Part shown: piece by piece, positions 1-5,315 of the stretch
Numbering within the stretch: position 1 is the first letter of the stretch
Layout: each line of letters starts with the position of its first letter
Assembly: GCA_030744095.1 (NCBI GenBank)
Contig: JASLRF010000162.1
Location: 1 to 5,315 of the forward strand
Reading direction: 5' to 3'
Origin: Pirellulaceae bacterium
GTDB taxonomy: Bacteria; Planctomycetota; Planctomycetia; Pirellulales; Pirellulaceae
DNA: 5,315 nucleotides
The notes under the pieces: model-generated
Seen by the model: only the letters and a program-made list of their open reading frames with translations
The model's database searches: none
What the model was told of the DNA's origin: nothing
Position numbers and translations under genes: made by a program

Positions 1-315
1 TCGCAGCTTATTCAAAACCCACGCCAGGATCGCTTCAGGAGGATATTGGCGACCGCCGAGGATCTGGTCGAAAACACGTTGCCCGACTTTGCGCTTGGCA
101 CATTCGGCGACCTGGCTGGCGTCCGTGGCAATCGCCTTGACGGCTTCCTTACCGACGACAATTTCTGTTTCGTCAAAAAACACCGCGCTAGGCGTCAGCT
201 TCTCACCTTCGGCATTATCTAACGTGAGAGGGCGACCCAAGTCGTCCAAGATGGCGATGGTCGAAAAGGTGGTACCCAGGTCGATGCCGATGGCAAGTCG
301 TTTGGCGATGCTCAT
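1..315 (-). CDS. Hsp70/DnaK-family molecular chaperone, N-terminal part (runs off left edge)
   Basis: This is the first 105 residues of an Hsp70-type ATPase; the gene continues beyond base 1. Hsp70 proteins bind and release unfolded polypeptides in the cytoplasm in an ATP-driven cycle. Visible nucleotide-binding-domain landmarks are the phosphate-1 loop IGIDLGTTFST at residues 9-19, the TPSAVFF segment at 41-47, VGKEA at 54-58, and AKRKVGQ at 73-79, whose Lys74 aligns with the catalytic Lys70 of DnaK. The YPPEAILAWVL helix starts at 91. The stretch between AKRKVGQ and YPPE is much shorter than in E. coli DnaK, roughly 25-30 residues less. This suggests a divergent Hsp70 paralogue rather than the housekeeping DnaK, so I give no symbol. 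The ATG at 313-315 is supported by an AGGAG sequence at 319-323, with a rather short 3-base spacer. The family call is very secure; the subfamily is not. Confidence 0.93.
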   Translation of the reverse strand, partial: MSIAKRLAIGIDLGTTFSTIAILDDLGRPLTLDNAEGEKLTPSAVFFDETEIVVGKEAVKAIATDASQVAECAKRKVGQRVFDQILGGRQYPPEAILAWVLNKLR

Positions 316-438
316 GATCTCCTGCGATATGTGGCAGCTGGTGGGACATGCGACACTGTGTGGATTTTCACGGTTGATCGCAGTGAGGAAACTCTGTCGA
401 CTGGCGAAGCGGTCGTGAAACCGAATGTTGAAACCTAG

Positions 439-447
439 ATCTTAGCA
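439..447 (-). promoter_or_regulatory. Candidate extended -10 element upstream of the Hsp70 gene
   Basis: Read on the minus strand, this is TGCTAAGAT, a TGn motif joined to a hexamer matching 4 of 6 positions of the sigma-70 -10 consensus. No good -35 hexamer lies 17 bases upstream; the best is TTCTAA at 462-467. A short palindrome, AGAAC-GG-GTTCT (464-475), overlaps that position. The plus-strand reading TTAGCACCC (442-450) resembles one half of the HrcA/CIRCE operator, but the second half is absent. Use by the Hsp70 gene, with a leader of about 115 bases, is inference only. Confidence 0.25.
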
Positions 448-667
448 CCCACAGACGCGGTTTAGAACGGGTTCTTCCGATCATTCACGGTCATTGAAAC
501 GCGTTGCGAAGTCTCAGCGTGTTACGTGGTCGTCGCCTCTGGCAGGGATTGAAAGGCGTCGAAGAAAGTTCGTCAAAAAGAGTGGCCCGACACGTCGATG
601 AACAGAAATGCATGGATGGCGTGTTTCCTCACGGATGTTGCAGCTAGACCAAATTCGAGGAATCGCC

Positions 668-796
668 ATGTCGGTTGAGTCAATACATCATTTAATTGCG
701 TGCACTTTTGTCTTGATGTGGGTGATGATTGGACAAATCACCATGCAGCACCGCAAACCCACGGAGAACGAAACTGTCCATCGGCGATTCGGATGA
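668..796 (+). CDS. Possible small single-span membrane protein, 42 residues
   Basis: This is a short plus-strand ORF, opposite in direction to all confident genes here. The ATG at 668 is preceded by GAGGAA (657-662) with a 5-base spacer, a textbook ribosome binding site. The product has a short N-terminus (MSVESIHH), one strongly hydrophobic stretch at about residues 9-26 (LIACTFVLMWVMIGQITM), and a polar tail of 16 residues with a net positive charge ending in RRFG. That charge pattern would favour a cytoplasmic C-terminus. A longer in-frame reading from 608 lacks comparable support, so I chose 668. I recognise no family. Ribosome site plus membrane segment plus basic tail is better than expected for a random shadow ORF, but the length is small and no clear promoter is visible. 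It could be chance. Confidence 0.35.
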   Translation: MSVESIHHLIACTFVLMWVMIGQITMQHRKPTENETVHRRFG

Positions 797-901
797 TTCC
801 CAAGCTTTCAGACCTGACGGAGTTGTTCTTGCTGACCGCAAGGACTGACTCAGGCAGACTTCTGAACAGCTCTTCAAACGTCCGCGACTTCGATAGTACC
901 G

Positions 902-1954
902 CTACTGGTCAGCGCCCGTCTTCCAGGCGACAGTCTTGTCGCCAGGCGCGACCGAGTCCAACCCTGCGCCGTCAATCAGCTGTGCGGCGGCTGCTCCGGC
1001 GACGGATTTGAGCACTTTCATATGCACTGCGACGGCTTTCCCCACCTGCGTCTTGTGGTAAACCTGAATTCTGGTGCCGGCGGGAAGCGACTCCTCTTCC
1101 AAGAGATCGACTTGGACGACACCAGTTTTGACGTCAATTGCAGCAATCTGCCCTCGAACCTTCTGGAAGACCGGTGGAAGCGTCGACGTTGGCAGCGGTA
1201 CCTCTGCTGCCTGCACGATTTCCAACGGCTTGGCTGGCCGTACCGGTTCGATTTCCTCCGAGTCCTGATCCATCGGATCACGCACTTCCGCGGGCGTGTT
1301 CCCGACCGGCTTGCGCTCGAAAGACAAACTTTCGATTGGCAGACTTTCGACGGACAAACTCTTGATTGGCAATCCCTTGACCGCTGGTACCGCCATTTTC
1401 GTGACGTGGTTTACGCGACGCGCGGCAATCAAGGGTGGGTTGTCTGGTGCACCTACGTGTGAATTGGCTGGGTTAGAGTCGGTCATTGCCAGTGCCGAAG
1501 CACGAGATGGTGGCGTTTGGAAACTGCGTCGCCGGGACTCGCCGGAACTAGCATGTCGAGTCAATGCGAGGAGATCTTTGGTCGTATAATCACGCTCTTG
1601 TTCGTGCCGTGGGGGATGGATCCACGCTTGATTCACCGCGGGAGGTGACGGCGGATAAGGAAGCGAATTTGCGCCGGCTTCCGGTAGCCTCGTTACCCGC
1701 ATCTTCGTCGCGGGCTGTTGCCGTCGTCCAGCCGGTGGTGGGAGCTGGGCCTGCGGCTCGTACCGTGGTGCCGGCGCGGTGGTTTGGACCGCTGGCGACT
1801 CGAATTCCTGCTCGACCGGCGGGCTTTTCTTGATCTTCAGAAGCCGCCTCACCAGTGACGAGAGCGTCGTCTTCTCTTGGGCTCCAGCAACATTGGTTAG
1901 GCCGGCATTGGCCAGGACGAGCAGAACGATGCCAACGGAGGTAGCACGTCGCAT
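902..1954 (-). CDS. Exported proline/serine-rich protein with a C-terminal small beta domain, function unknown
   Basis: The product has about 350 residues from the ATG at 1952-1954, which I chose because GGAG (1964-1967) lies 9 bases upstream and the protein then starts with a classic signal peptide: MRR, a hydrophobic core (VGIVLLVLANAGL) and a likely cleavage site after AGA at residue 25. An ATG at 1967-1969 would add five residues and a TTG at 2023 would add 23; both have weaker ribosome sites. The middle (about residues 45-260) is low-complexity, rich in Pro, Ser, Ala, Gln and Arg, and includes a short pentapeptide repeat at 195-212. The C-terminal part (about 263-347) looks like a compact beta domain: VRGQIAAID, GVVQVDL, LPAGTRIQVY, VGKAVAV, then a VAPGD turn. 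This pattern resembles small beta modules that end many planctomycete exported proteins and FlgT-C-like folds; that resemblance is inference. I recognise no enzyme motif. A periplasmic or envelope-linked structural role is a guess. Confidence 0.8.
   Translation of the reverse strand: MRRATSVGIVLLVLANAGLTNVAGAQEKTTLSSLVRRLLKIKKSPPVEQEFESPAVQTTAPAPRYEPQAQLPPPAGRRQQPATKMRVTRLPEAGANSLPYPPSPPAVNQAWIHPPRHEQERDYTTKDLLALTRHASSGESRRRSFQTPPSRASALAMTDSNPANSHVGAPDNPPLIAARRVNHVTKMAVPAVKGLPIKSLSVESLPIESLSFERKPVGNTPAEVRDPMDQDSEEIEPVRPAKPLEIVQAAEVPLPTSTLPPVFQKVRGQIAAIDVKTGVVQVDLLEEESLPAGTRIQVYHKTQVGKAVAVHMKVLKSVAGAAAAQLIDGAGLDSVAPGDKTVAWKTGADQ
1323..1382 (-). repeat. Four 15-base tandem repeats encoding a pentapeptide repeat
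   Basis: Four consecutive 15-base units (1323-1337, 1338-1352, 1353-1367, 1368-1382) lie in the coding region of the exported protein. Alternate units are most alike, giving a 30-base higher-order unit present twice: units 1 and 3 share GACAAACT, and units 2 and 4 share GGCA. They encode LPIKS, LSVES, LPIES and LSFER, i.e. the pattern L-[PS]-x-[KE]-[SR]. Unit length is a multiple of three, so gain or loss of copies would keep the frame. Confidence 0.8.
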
Positions 1955-1987
1955 ATTCCAAGACTCCATACAGGTCGCTGCATTCCA

Positions 1988-2009
1988 CCGATTCTCCAAA
2001 CAGAATCGG
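1988..2009. repeat. 8-base inverted repeat in the leader of the exported-protein gene
   Basis: CCGATTCT, a 6-base gap, then AGAATCGG form a perfect 8-base-pair inverted repeat. It sits 33 bases upstream of the chosen ATG at 1954, between that gene and its likely promoter region. It could be a leader hairpin or a dimeric repressor site. A second palindrome, AGAAGA-T-TCTTCT (2049-2061), lies a further 39 bases upstream and shares the GATTCT core. A regulatory role is inferred from position and symmetry only. Confidence 0.4.
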
Positions 2010-2178
2010 CATAATCGTTGCAACCGTTAAGTTTTATTGGCAGCCATCAGAAGATTCTTCTCGAATGCACTGCAACGAGCTAGCACGCACGGCCGAAGAA
2101 GCCCCCCGTTGGTGCGTCTTAGACCCACGCCCTACGGCCGTTCACAGCCATACGACCTTGAAAGGCCCCGCCGAACGT

Positions 2179-2200
2179 GGGCCGGTCGGGAGACCGGCCC
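2179..2200. repeat. Perfect 9-base-pair hairpin with a GGGA (GNRA-type) loop on the plus strand
   Basis: GGGCCGGTC and GACCGGCCC flank a 4-base loop, giving a very GC-rich perfect stem. Read as plus-strand RNA, the loop GGGA fits the stable GNRA tetraloop pattern; read on the minus strand the loop is TCCC. No T-run follows on either strand, so it is not a standard intrinsic terminator. It lies about 220 bases downstream of the FmdB-type gene's stop codon. It may be a 3' RNA-stabilising or termination structure, a dispersed palindromic repeat, or part of a structured RNA. Confidence 0.6.
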
Positions 2201-2225
2201 GCAACGAGTTGTTTCATGTAACCGA

Positions 2226-2238
2226 CCCGCTTTGCGGG
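2226..2238. repeat. Small GC-rich hairpin, 5-base-pair stem and 3-base loop
   Basis: CCCGC, TTT, GCGGG form a short hairpin 25 bases from the larger hairpin at 2179-2200. Its right arm lies within GCGGGGC (2234-2240), which is also perfectly complementary to GCCCCGC at 2165-2171. An alternative 7-base-pair long-range stem enclosing the large hairpin is therefore possible. The two pairings exclude each other. Confidence 0.45.
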
Positions 2239-2422
2239 GCAAGCCAAAGTCGCGGCCTATGGCAATGGTCGATTGCTGTGTGGAAACAGAGCAGAACCGT
2301 GCAGGTGCCTTTGACCTCGAAGAGAACACTGATCAGCGAGGAAACAGATTTTTCGCTGGCGCATCGGTTTTACCCAATCCACTGGCCTCAGGCGAAAGGA
2401 ACGTTGGCGAACTTGAAAGCCT

Positions 2423-2719
2423 TCAGCTGCCGATCGTCTTGGGACCACCCTTGCCGACGACTCGATCGTATTTTCCGTCGTCCGACTTGACGTATTTCGT
2501 AAAGCCCAGTTTCTCCAACTTGTTGTCGTCAGCCAGAGCTCGATCCGCTTTCATCAGCGATGAAGCACCGGAGATCTGGAAGGGCTGGATCACGCGGCGG
2601 ACTGGTTGATTCGTCTCCGGGTGTTCCTTTATTGGATCGTCTGACATCGGTTGCACCAATTCAAACCGTTCACCTGCGGATCCGTCTTGGTTGATCACTT
2701 CGTAGACGTAGGTCGGCAT
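2423..2719 (-). CDS. FmdB-family zinc-ribbon-like protein lacking the zinc-binding cysteines
   Basis: This is a 98-residue protein starting MPTYVYEV, the typical FmdB-family opening (usually MPxYxYxC). The family is small, presumed cytoplasmic, of uncertain regulatory function, and normally binds zinc with two CxxC pairs. Here the first pair is replaced around residues 8-13 (VINQDG) and the second around 33-38 (HPETNQ). The protein has no cysteine at all, so zinc binding in the usual way is excluded. The rest keeps family style: PVRRVIQPFQISG (39-51), then a Lys/Asp-rich tail with LEKLGFTKY (68-76) and VVGKGGPKTI (87-96). The ATG at 2717-2719 has an AAGGTG ribosome site 5 bases upstream, which makes the start secure. 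It lies 217 bases after the cytochrome gene, so it probably has its own promoter. Family membership is likely; function is unknown. Confidence 0.85.
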   Translation of the reverse strand: MPTYVYEVINQDGSAGERFELVQPMSDDPIKEHPETNQPVRRVIQPFQISGASSLMKADRALADDNKLEKLGFTKYVKSDDGKYDRVVGKGGPKTIGS

Positions 2720-2799
2720 TCTTGCACCTTAGATCTCTTTCTTATATGACCACCAACGAACCTGCTTCCGTCGCCACCTGCAGGCTTTGTCCATCTCGA

Positions 2800-2805
2800 A
2801 TTCTA
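2800..2805 (-). promoter_or_regulatory. Weak candidate -10 element upstream of the FmdB-type gene
   Basis: Read on the minus strand this is TAGAAT, matching 5 of 6 positions of the sigma-70 -10 consensus, about 80 bases upstream of the ATG at 2719. There is no recognisable -35 at 16-18 bases distance. A second possibility is TATAAG at 2741-2746, which would give a very short leader. Both are guesses from hexamer similarity. Confidence 0.2.
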
Positions 2806-2936
2806 CACCAAGGATCGGCAGCGTGCTCAGAGGAATTGCACTCATCGGACCGGGACGCATCACGATGACAGGAGCTGTCCACACGGAAATCCGAAAAACT
2901 CTGCAACTTCGGTGTAAACAGCAGAATCGCCAAGGA

Positions 2937-5177
2937 TCAATTCAGGAGATGAGAGGCTCTGTTTCGCACGGTTTTTGACTGGTGATCCAACAGCAATTTC
3001 AATTCACCAGGCTCGCTTGCCAGGCGCGACGACTCCACGGCCTTCAGCAGTGCCAACGCACGAGTTTCGGTCCGCATCAGTGCTTCGACGGCAAGTTGGC
3101 GGTTCCTCGGCGAGAGCCTGGCAATGGCCTGAATCAACGGTTCAATGATCTGATCGGATTGAATATCTGAGAGACCGCTAACGGCGCCCATTTGAAGTTG
3201 ATTCGGCGACCCTTCGGTCAGGTAATTCACCAGATGCGAACCGCGCTGATCCCATCCCGCCATGGCGATCATACGAAGTGCATCGTAACGGGTTCCCATT
3301 CGAACGGTTTCATCGTCGGCCATGGCCGCAGCCAGATTGAGCGCACGCGGCCAACGGCGGGCGATGGAAGGCGTGCCGGCAAGGATCTCCGCAATTCGAG
3401 TGTCGGGCCAGTTGCCGATTTGCGTGAGCCCATTGATGATGCCACCGCCAACGACGACCGCTTGCCAATCCAGTAACGGTTGGTCAGCATGAGGCAGGCT
3501 GATGTCGAGCAGATCGCGAATCTCGCCTCCGTCATTGCGTTTTGCCACCGCCAAAGCAACGCGCCAAATCCACGGCATCCGACGATATGTTTCCAGCTGG
3601 TCATCCGGCCTCAAATCTGCGACGAGCCGCGTGATGATCACAGGTCCCATCCCCGGCCGCTGGTCGATCACTTGCGACCGACGTTCGACCGACTGTGCTC
3701 CATCCAACAAGAACGGAGCAATCTCCGGTGGGCGGCGCGGCAGCGGCAAGTCGCCGACGGTTGTCGCGATGAACTGCGTTGACTGGCCCGCCGGTACAAA
3801 ACGCACTTCACGCAGATCGAACAGCGCTTGCTTCGTTAGTGGCCCGTCTGAGCGAACCGTGATCACGTACTGGCCCTTATCCAGTTCGACTGTGCCAATT
3901 TTGTACTGGCGATAACGATCCCAGCCTCCCGTCCCCATGACCGCTGCCGAAAGTTCCGTCGGCAGACCGTCAATTCGAAAACGGTTGCCCTCGGATTCGT
4001 GCGCACACGCGGCATCAACGTACACGTCAAACCGACCAACTTTCGCTAGTGTGACACGCCACGAGGCTCGGTCCGTGCGAGAATGCCAATAGCCGATATT
4101 TTGGAACGGCGCTTCAAAGACGATATCGTCGCCACGGATCTCTGCGTGCTTTGCCGTCAGGCAGAGCGCGCCGTTGGCATCGAGGGTAACAACCTTCGGT
4201 TGATTTCCGGTAAGTTGTTTGGGTGGCGAACGAAAGCCAAAAACGTAGGCGATGACGTCGGCCATGTCCTGGAGTGACACCTCTTTCTCAAGTCCCTCGG
4301 GCATCACGGACAGCTCCGACGAACGAATCTCTTCCAGGTCATGACGAAGGATGAGGTGCTCTTTTCCGCCTGATTCACGCAGCCGGATCGCTGTCGAAGT
4401 CTCTTCCACCAGAAGTCCCGTGGCGGCCCGTCCATCCTTTCGCAGCGCCGTCCAGGCGATGTAGCGGGCATCGACTTCCCGGTTTGGATCGAGGATTGTC
4501 GTGAGCAGCCACTTCGGGTCGTGATTTGTCAGCGCCATCAGATTCGGACCGACAACGTGTCCATGATCTGCGATCTGGTGGCAGGGCGAGCAAGTCTTTC
4601 TAAAAACCGTGCGACCTCGTGTCAGGTCTCCCGTCATGCCCAGCGCAGGATCATACGATGTCAAGAGCTCGGCTCGGCTGGGTGTTCCCGCGCTCTGAAA
4701 CAGCTCGGAAGCCTTCGCGCGTATATCCGCCTGGCCATGCGCGAGCAGCCGTTGCTGACGGCTGGCATCGAAGGTCGTCTGCCGCACGCGCCCGGACGCG
4801 ATGTGATCGAGCAACCTGCGCGTCCAGTCGTCGCGGCTGAGCAGCGCGTCGAGCATCGCTTGGCGCGTGCCGGCGCTGGCAGAAGGGAATCTGGTGACTA
4901 GCAAATCCGCGACCTGGGATCGACCGGTTCGGGAAAGGGCCATCACCGCTGCCTGTTGAATTTCAGTGGAATAGCGAGCCGAGATAAGCGACACCACACC
5001 AACCGCCACCTCGTCCTCCGTTATTTTGACGGGCGCATTTTCCGTAGCGCCGCCAAGCAACTGTTCCGTCACCGACCCGCGCCTTCTGCCGAGAATTGCG
5101 AGTGCCAGCTGAATTTGCGAGGCAGCTGCATCCGAGCTCGCCACAATCTTGGCTGCCGTCGCGTGTGAGGCCTGCAC
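2937..5177 (-). CDS. Planctomycete-type heme-binding CxxCH cytochrome/HEAT-repeat protein, probably 5'-truncated
   Basis: The longest usable reading gives about 746 residues from a GTG at 5175-5177. Order of parts: helical HEAT-like repeats (about 1-165); a cytochrome c domain of the Pirellula/Verrucomicrobium heme-binding type (about 183-315); a beta-sandwich carbohydrate-binding-like domain (about 333-462, with GNRFRIDG and GGWDRYRQY); and a conserved C-terminal region (about 525-746, with PWIWRVA and DWQAVVVGGGIINGL) ending in HEAT-like helices. The covalent heme site is CSPCH at 196-200; VVGPNL at 208-213 follows, and Met292 in VMPEGLE is the likely distal ligand. Such proteins are exported and thought to take part in periplasmic electron transfer, often linked to sugar oxidation. 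This reading has no signal peptide and no ribosome site before the GTG, and the N-terminal propeller/dehydrogenase part common in relatives is missing. The frame stays open upstream to a TGA at 5241-5243 and is open again from there to the window edge. I therefore suspect a truncated, split or nonsense-mutated gene, or a sequence error. Domain identity is secure; the start is not. Confidence 0.85.
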   Translation of the reverse strand: MQASHATAAKIVASSDAAASQIQLALAILGRRRGSVTEQLLGGATENAPVKITEDEVAVGVVSLISARYSTEIQQAAVMALSRTGRSQVADLLVTRFPSASAGTRQAMLDALLSRDDWTRRLLDHIASGRVRQTTFDASRQQRLLAHGQADIRAKASELFQSAGTPSRAELLTSYDPALGMTGDLTRGRTVFRKTCSPCHQIADHGHVVGPNLMALTNHDPKWLLTTILDPNREVDARYIAWTALRKDGRAATGLLVEETSTAIRLRESGGKEHLILRHDLEEIRSSELSVMPEGLEKEVSLQDMADVIAYVFGFRSPPKQLTGNQPKVVTLDANGALCLTAKHAEIRGDDIVFEAPFQNIGYWHSRTDRASWRVTLAKVGRFDVYVDAACAHESEGNRFRIDGLPTELSAAVMGTGGWDRYRQYKIGTVELDKGQYVITVRSDGPLTKQALFDLREVRFVPAGQSTQFIATTVGDLPLPRRPPEIAPFLLDGAQSVERRSQVIDQRPGMGPVIITRLVADLRPDDQLETYRRMPWIWRVALAVAKRNDGGEIRDLLDISLPHADQPLLDWQAVVVGGGIINGLTQIGNWPDTRIAEILAGTPSIARRWPRALNLAAAMADDETVRMGTRYDALRMIAMAGWDQRGSHLVNYLTEGSPNQLQMGAVSGLSDIQSDQIIEPLIQAIARLSPRNRQLAVEALMRTETRALALLKAVESSRLASEPGELKLLLDHQSKTVRNRASHLLN

Positions 5178-5315
5178 TAGGCCGCGCCAAAGTTGGCATT
5201 TCCTGGTGAACTGAGCTAGTTTTTGGAGGGCAGTTTTGTTTCACTGTTGCCAGTCAGTGAAAATCGTCTCCCAGGGATGGATCACGGAGGGTGTCAAGAT
5301 TGCAACGCAAGAAGT
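5178..5315 (-). pseudogene. Possible upstream coding remnant of the cytochrome gene, interrupted by TGA at 5241-5243
   Basis: In the same minus-strand frame as the cytochrome gene, the 21 codons from 5240 to 5178 are open and read like a continuing helical repeat (ALQKLAQF, LWRGL). Then comes a TGA at 5241-5243, and the 24 codons from there to 5315 are again free of stops (reading PWETIFTDWQQ just before the stop). A single stop in an otherwise open frame fits a nonsense mutation, a sequencing error, or chance over this short length. A nearby ATG after AGGAA (about 5199-5206) is in another frame and leads only to an unrelated shadow ORF. The rest of the gene, if any, lies outside the window. 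Confidence 0.35.

Larger units (their letters stand above)
316..901. other. Intergenic region between the Hsp70 gene and the secreted-protein gene
   Basis: These roughly 585 bases contain no minus-strand gene that I can support. They hold the candidate promoter at 439-447, the palindrome AGAAC-GG-GTTCT at 464-475, and one plausible plus-strand small membrane ORF at 668-796, listed separately. A weak hairpin, CTTGC-TGACC-GCAAG, lies at 828-842. It has only a 5-base-pair stem and no T-run, so it is not called a terminator. No other structure is apparent. Confidence 0.6.
1955..2422. other. Intergenic region between the FmdB-type gene and the exported-protein gene
   Basis: These roughly 470 bases contain no gene that I can support; the open frames here show no recognisable protein features and lack convincing starts. 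They hold the inverted repeat at 1988-2009, the palindrome at 2049-2061 and two hairpins at 2179-2200 and 2226-2238. The part nearest 1955 should carry the promoter and leader of the exported-protein gene, but I cannot pick a convincing -35/-10 pair. Confidence 0.6.

Noticed and set aside
442..468. CIRCE (HrcA) operator upstream of the Hsp70 gene
   Set aside because: Only the left half (TTAGCACCC) resembles CIRCE; the position of the right half reads GTTTAGAAC, which does not match.
828..842. Hairpin CTTGC-TGACC-GCAAG as a terminator for the exported-protein gene
   Set aside because: The stem has only 5 base pairs and no T-run follows on either strand.
692..877. Minus-strand 61-codon frame just downstream of the exported-protein gene
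   Set aside because: No ribosome site and no protein pattern, and it overlaps the better-supported plus-strand small ORF.
2037..2609. Long plus-strand open frames (190 and 141 codons) across the 1955-2422 gap and into the FmdB-type gene
   Set aside because: They overlap the well-supported minus-strand FmdB gene, show no recognisable protein pattern, and are rich in Arg, Pro, Ser and Thr as expected from antisense GC-rich sequence.
2742..2936. Minus-strand 63-codon frame between the cytochrome gene and the FmdB-type gene
   Set aside because: No ribosome site, no recognisable features, and the region more likely holds the promoter of the FmdB-type gene.
3480..4901. Several plus-strand open frames of 100-137 codons inside the cytochrome gene
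   Set aside because: They are antisense shadows of a long, clearly coding minus-strand frame with a heme motif, and have no domain signature of their own.
4963..5244. Minus-strand 93-codon frame overlapping the 5' part of the cytochrome gene, with an AGGAA-ATG start inside
   Set aside because: The translation is low in hydrophobic pattern and rich in Gly, Arg, Ser and Cys, without family resemblance. The competing frame continues into clear HEAT-like sequence.

Overview
The window looks like a chromosomal piece from a planctomycete, probably of the Pirellula/Rhodopirellula group. The main evidence is the largest gene. It encodes a long protein that joins alpha-helical HEAT-like repeats, a CxxCH cytochrome c domain of the Pirellula/Verrucomicrobium type, a beta-sandwich carbohydrate-binding-like domain and a further conserved C-terminal region. 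This style of architecture is typical of planctomycetes and their relatives. The moderate GC content, wide spacing between genes and a cysteine-free FmdB-type protein fit the same origin. Taxonomy is inferred from protein style only.

Layout: all four confident genes lie on the minus strand, so transcription runs from high to low coordinates. First comes the cytochrome/HEAT gene (2937-5177), whose 5' end is problematic: an in-frame TGA sits at 5241-5243, no start codon is convincing, and the predicted product has no signal peptide. After a 217-base gap comes a small FmdB-family gene (2423-2719) with a good ribosome binding site. A gap of about 470 bases follows (1955-2422). It holds two strong hairpins and, close to the next gene, two inverted repeats. 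Then comes a secreted or anchored proline- and serine-rich protein (902-1954) containing a 15-base tandem repeat. A gap of about 585 bases (316-901) contains a possible plus-strand small membrane protein (668-796) and a candidate promoter. The window ends inside an Hsp70-family chaperone gene that begins at 315 and runs off the left edge.

The genes do not form an obvious pathway or operon; spacing of 217 to 586 bases suggests mostly separate transcription units. I see no mobile element, CRISPR array, tRNA or rRNA, and no clear defence or biosynthetic system. The points most worth checking are the broken or truncated 5' end of the cytochrome gene, the plus-strand small membrane ORF, the hairpin pair at 2179-2238, and the zinc-ribbon family protein without cysteines.
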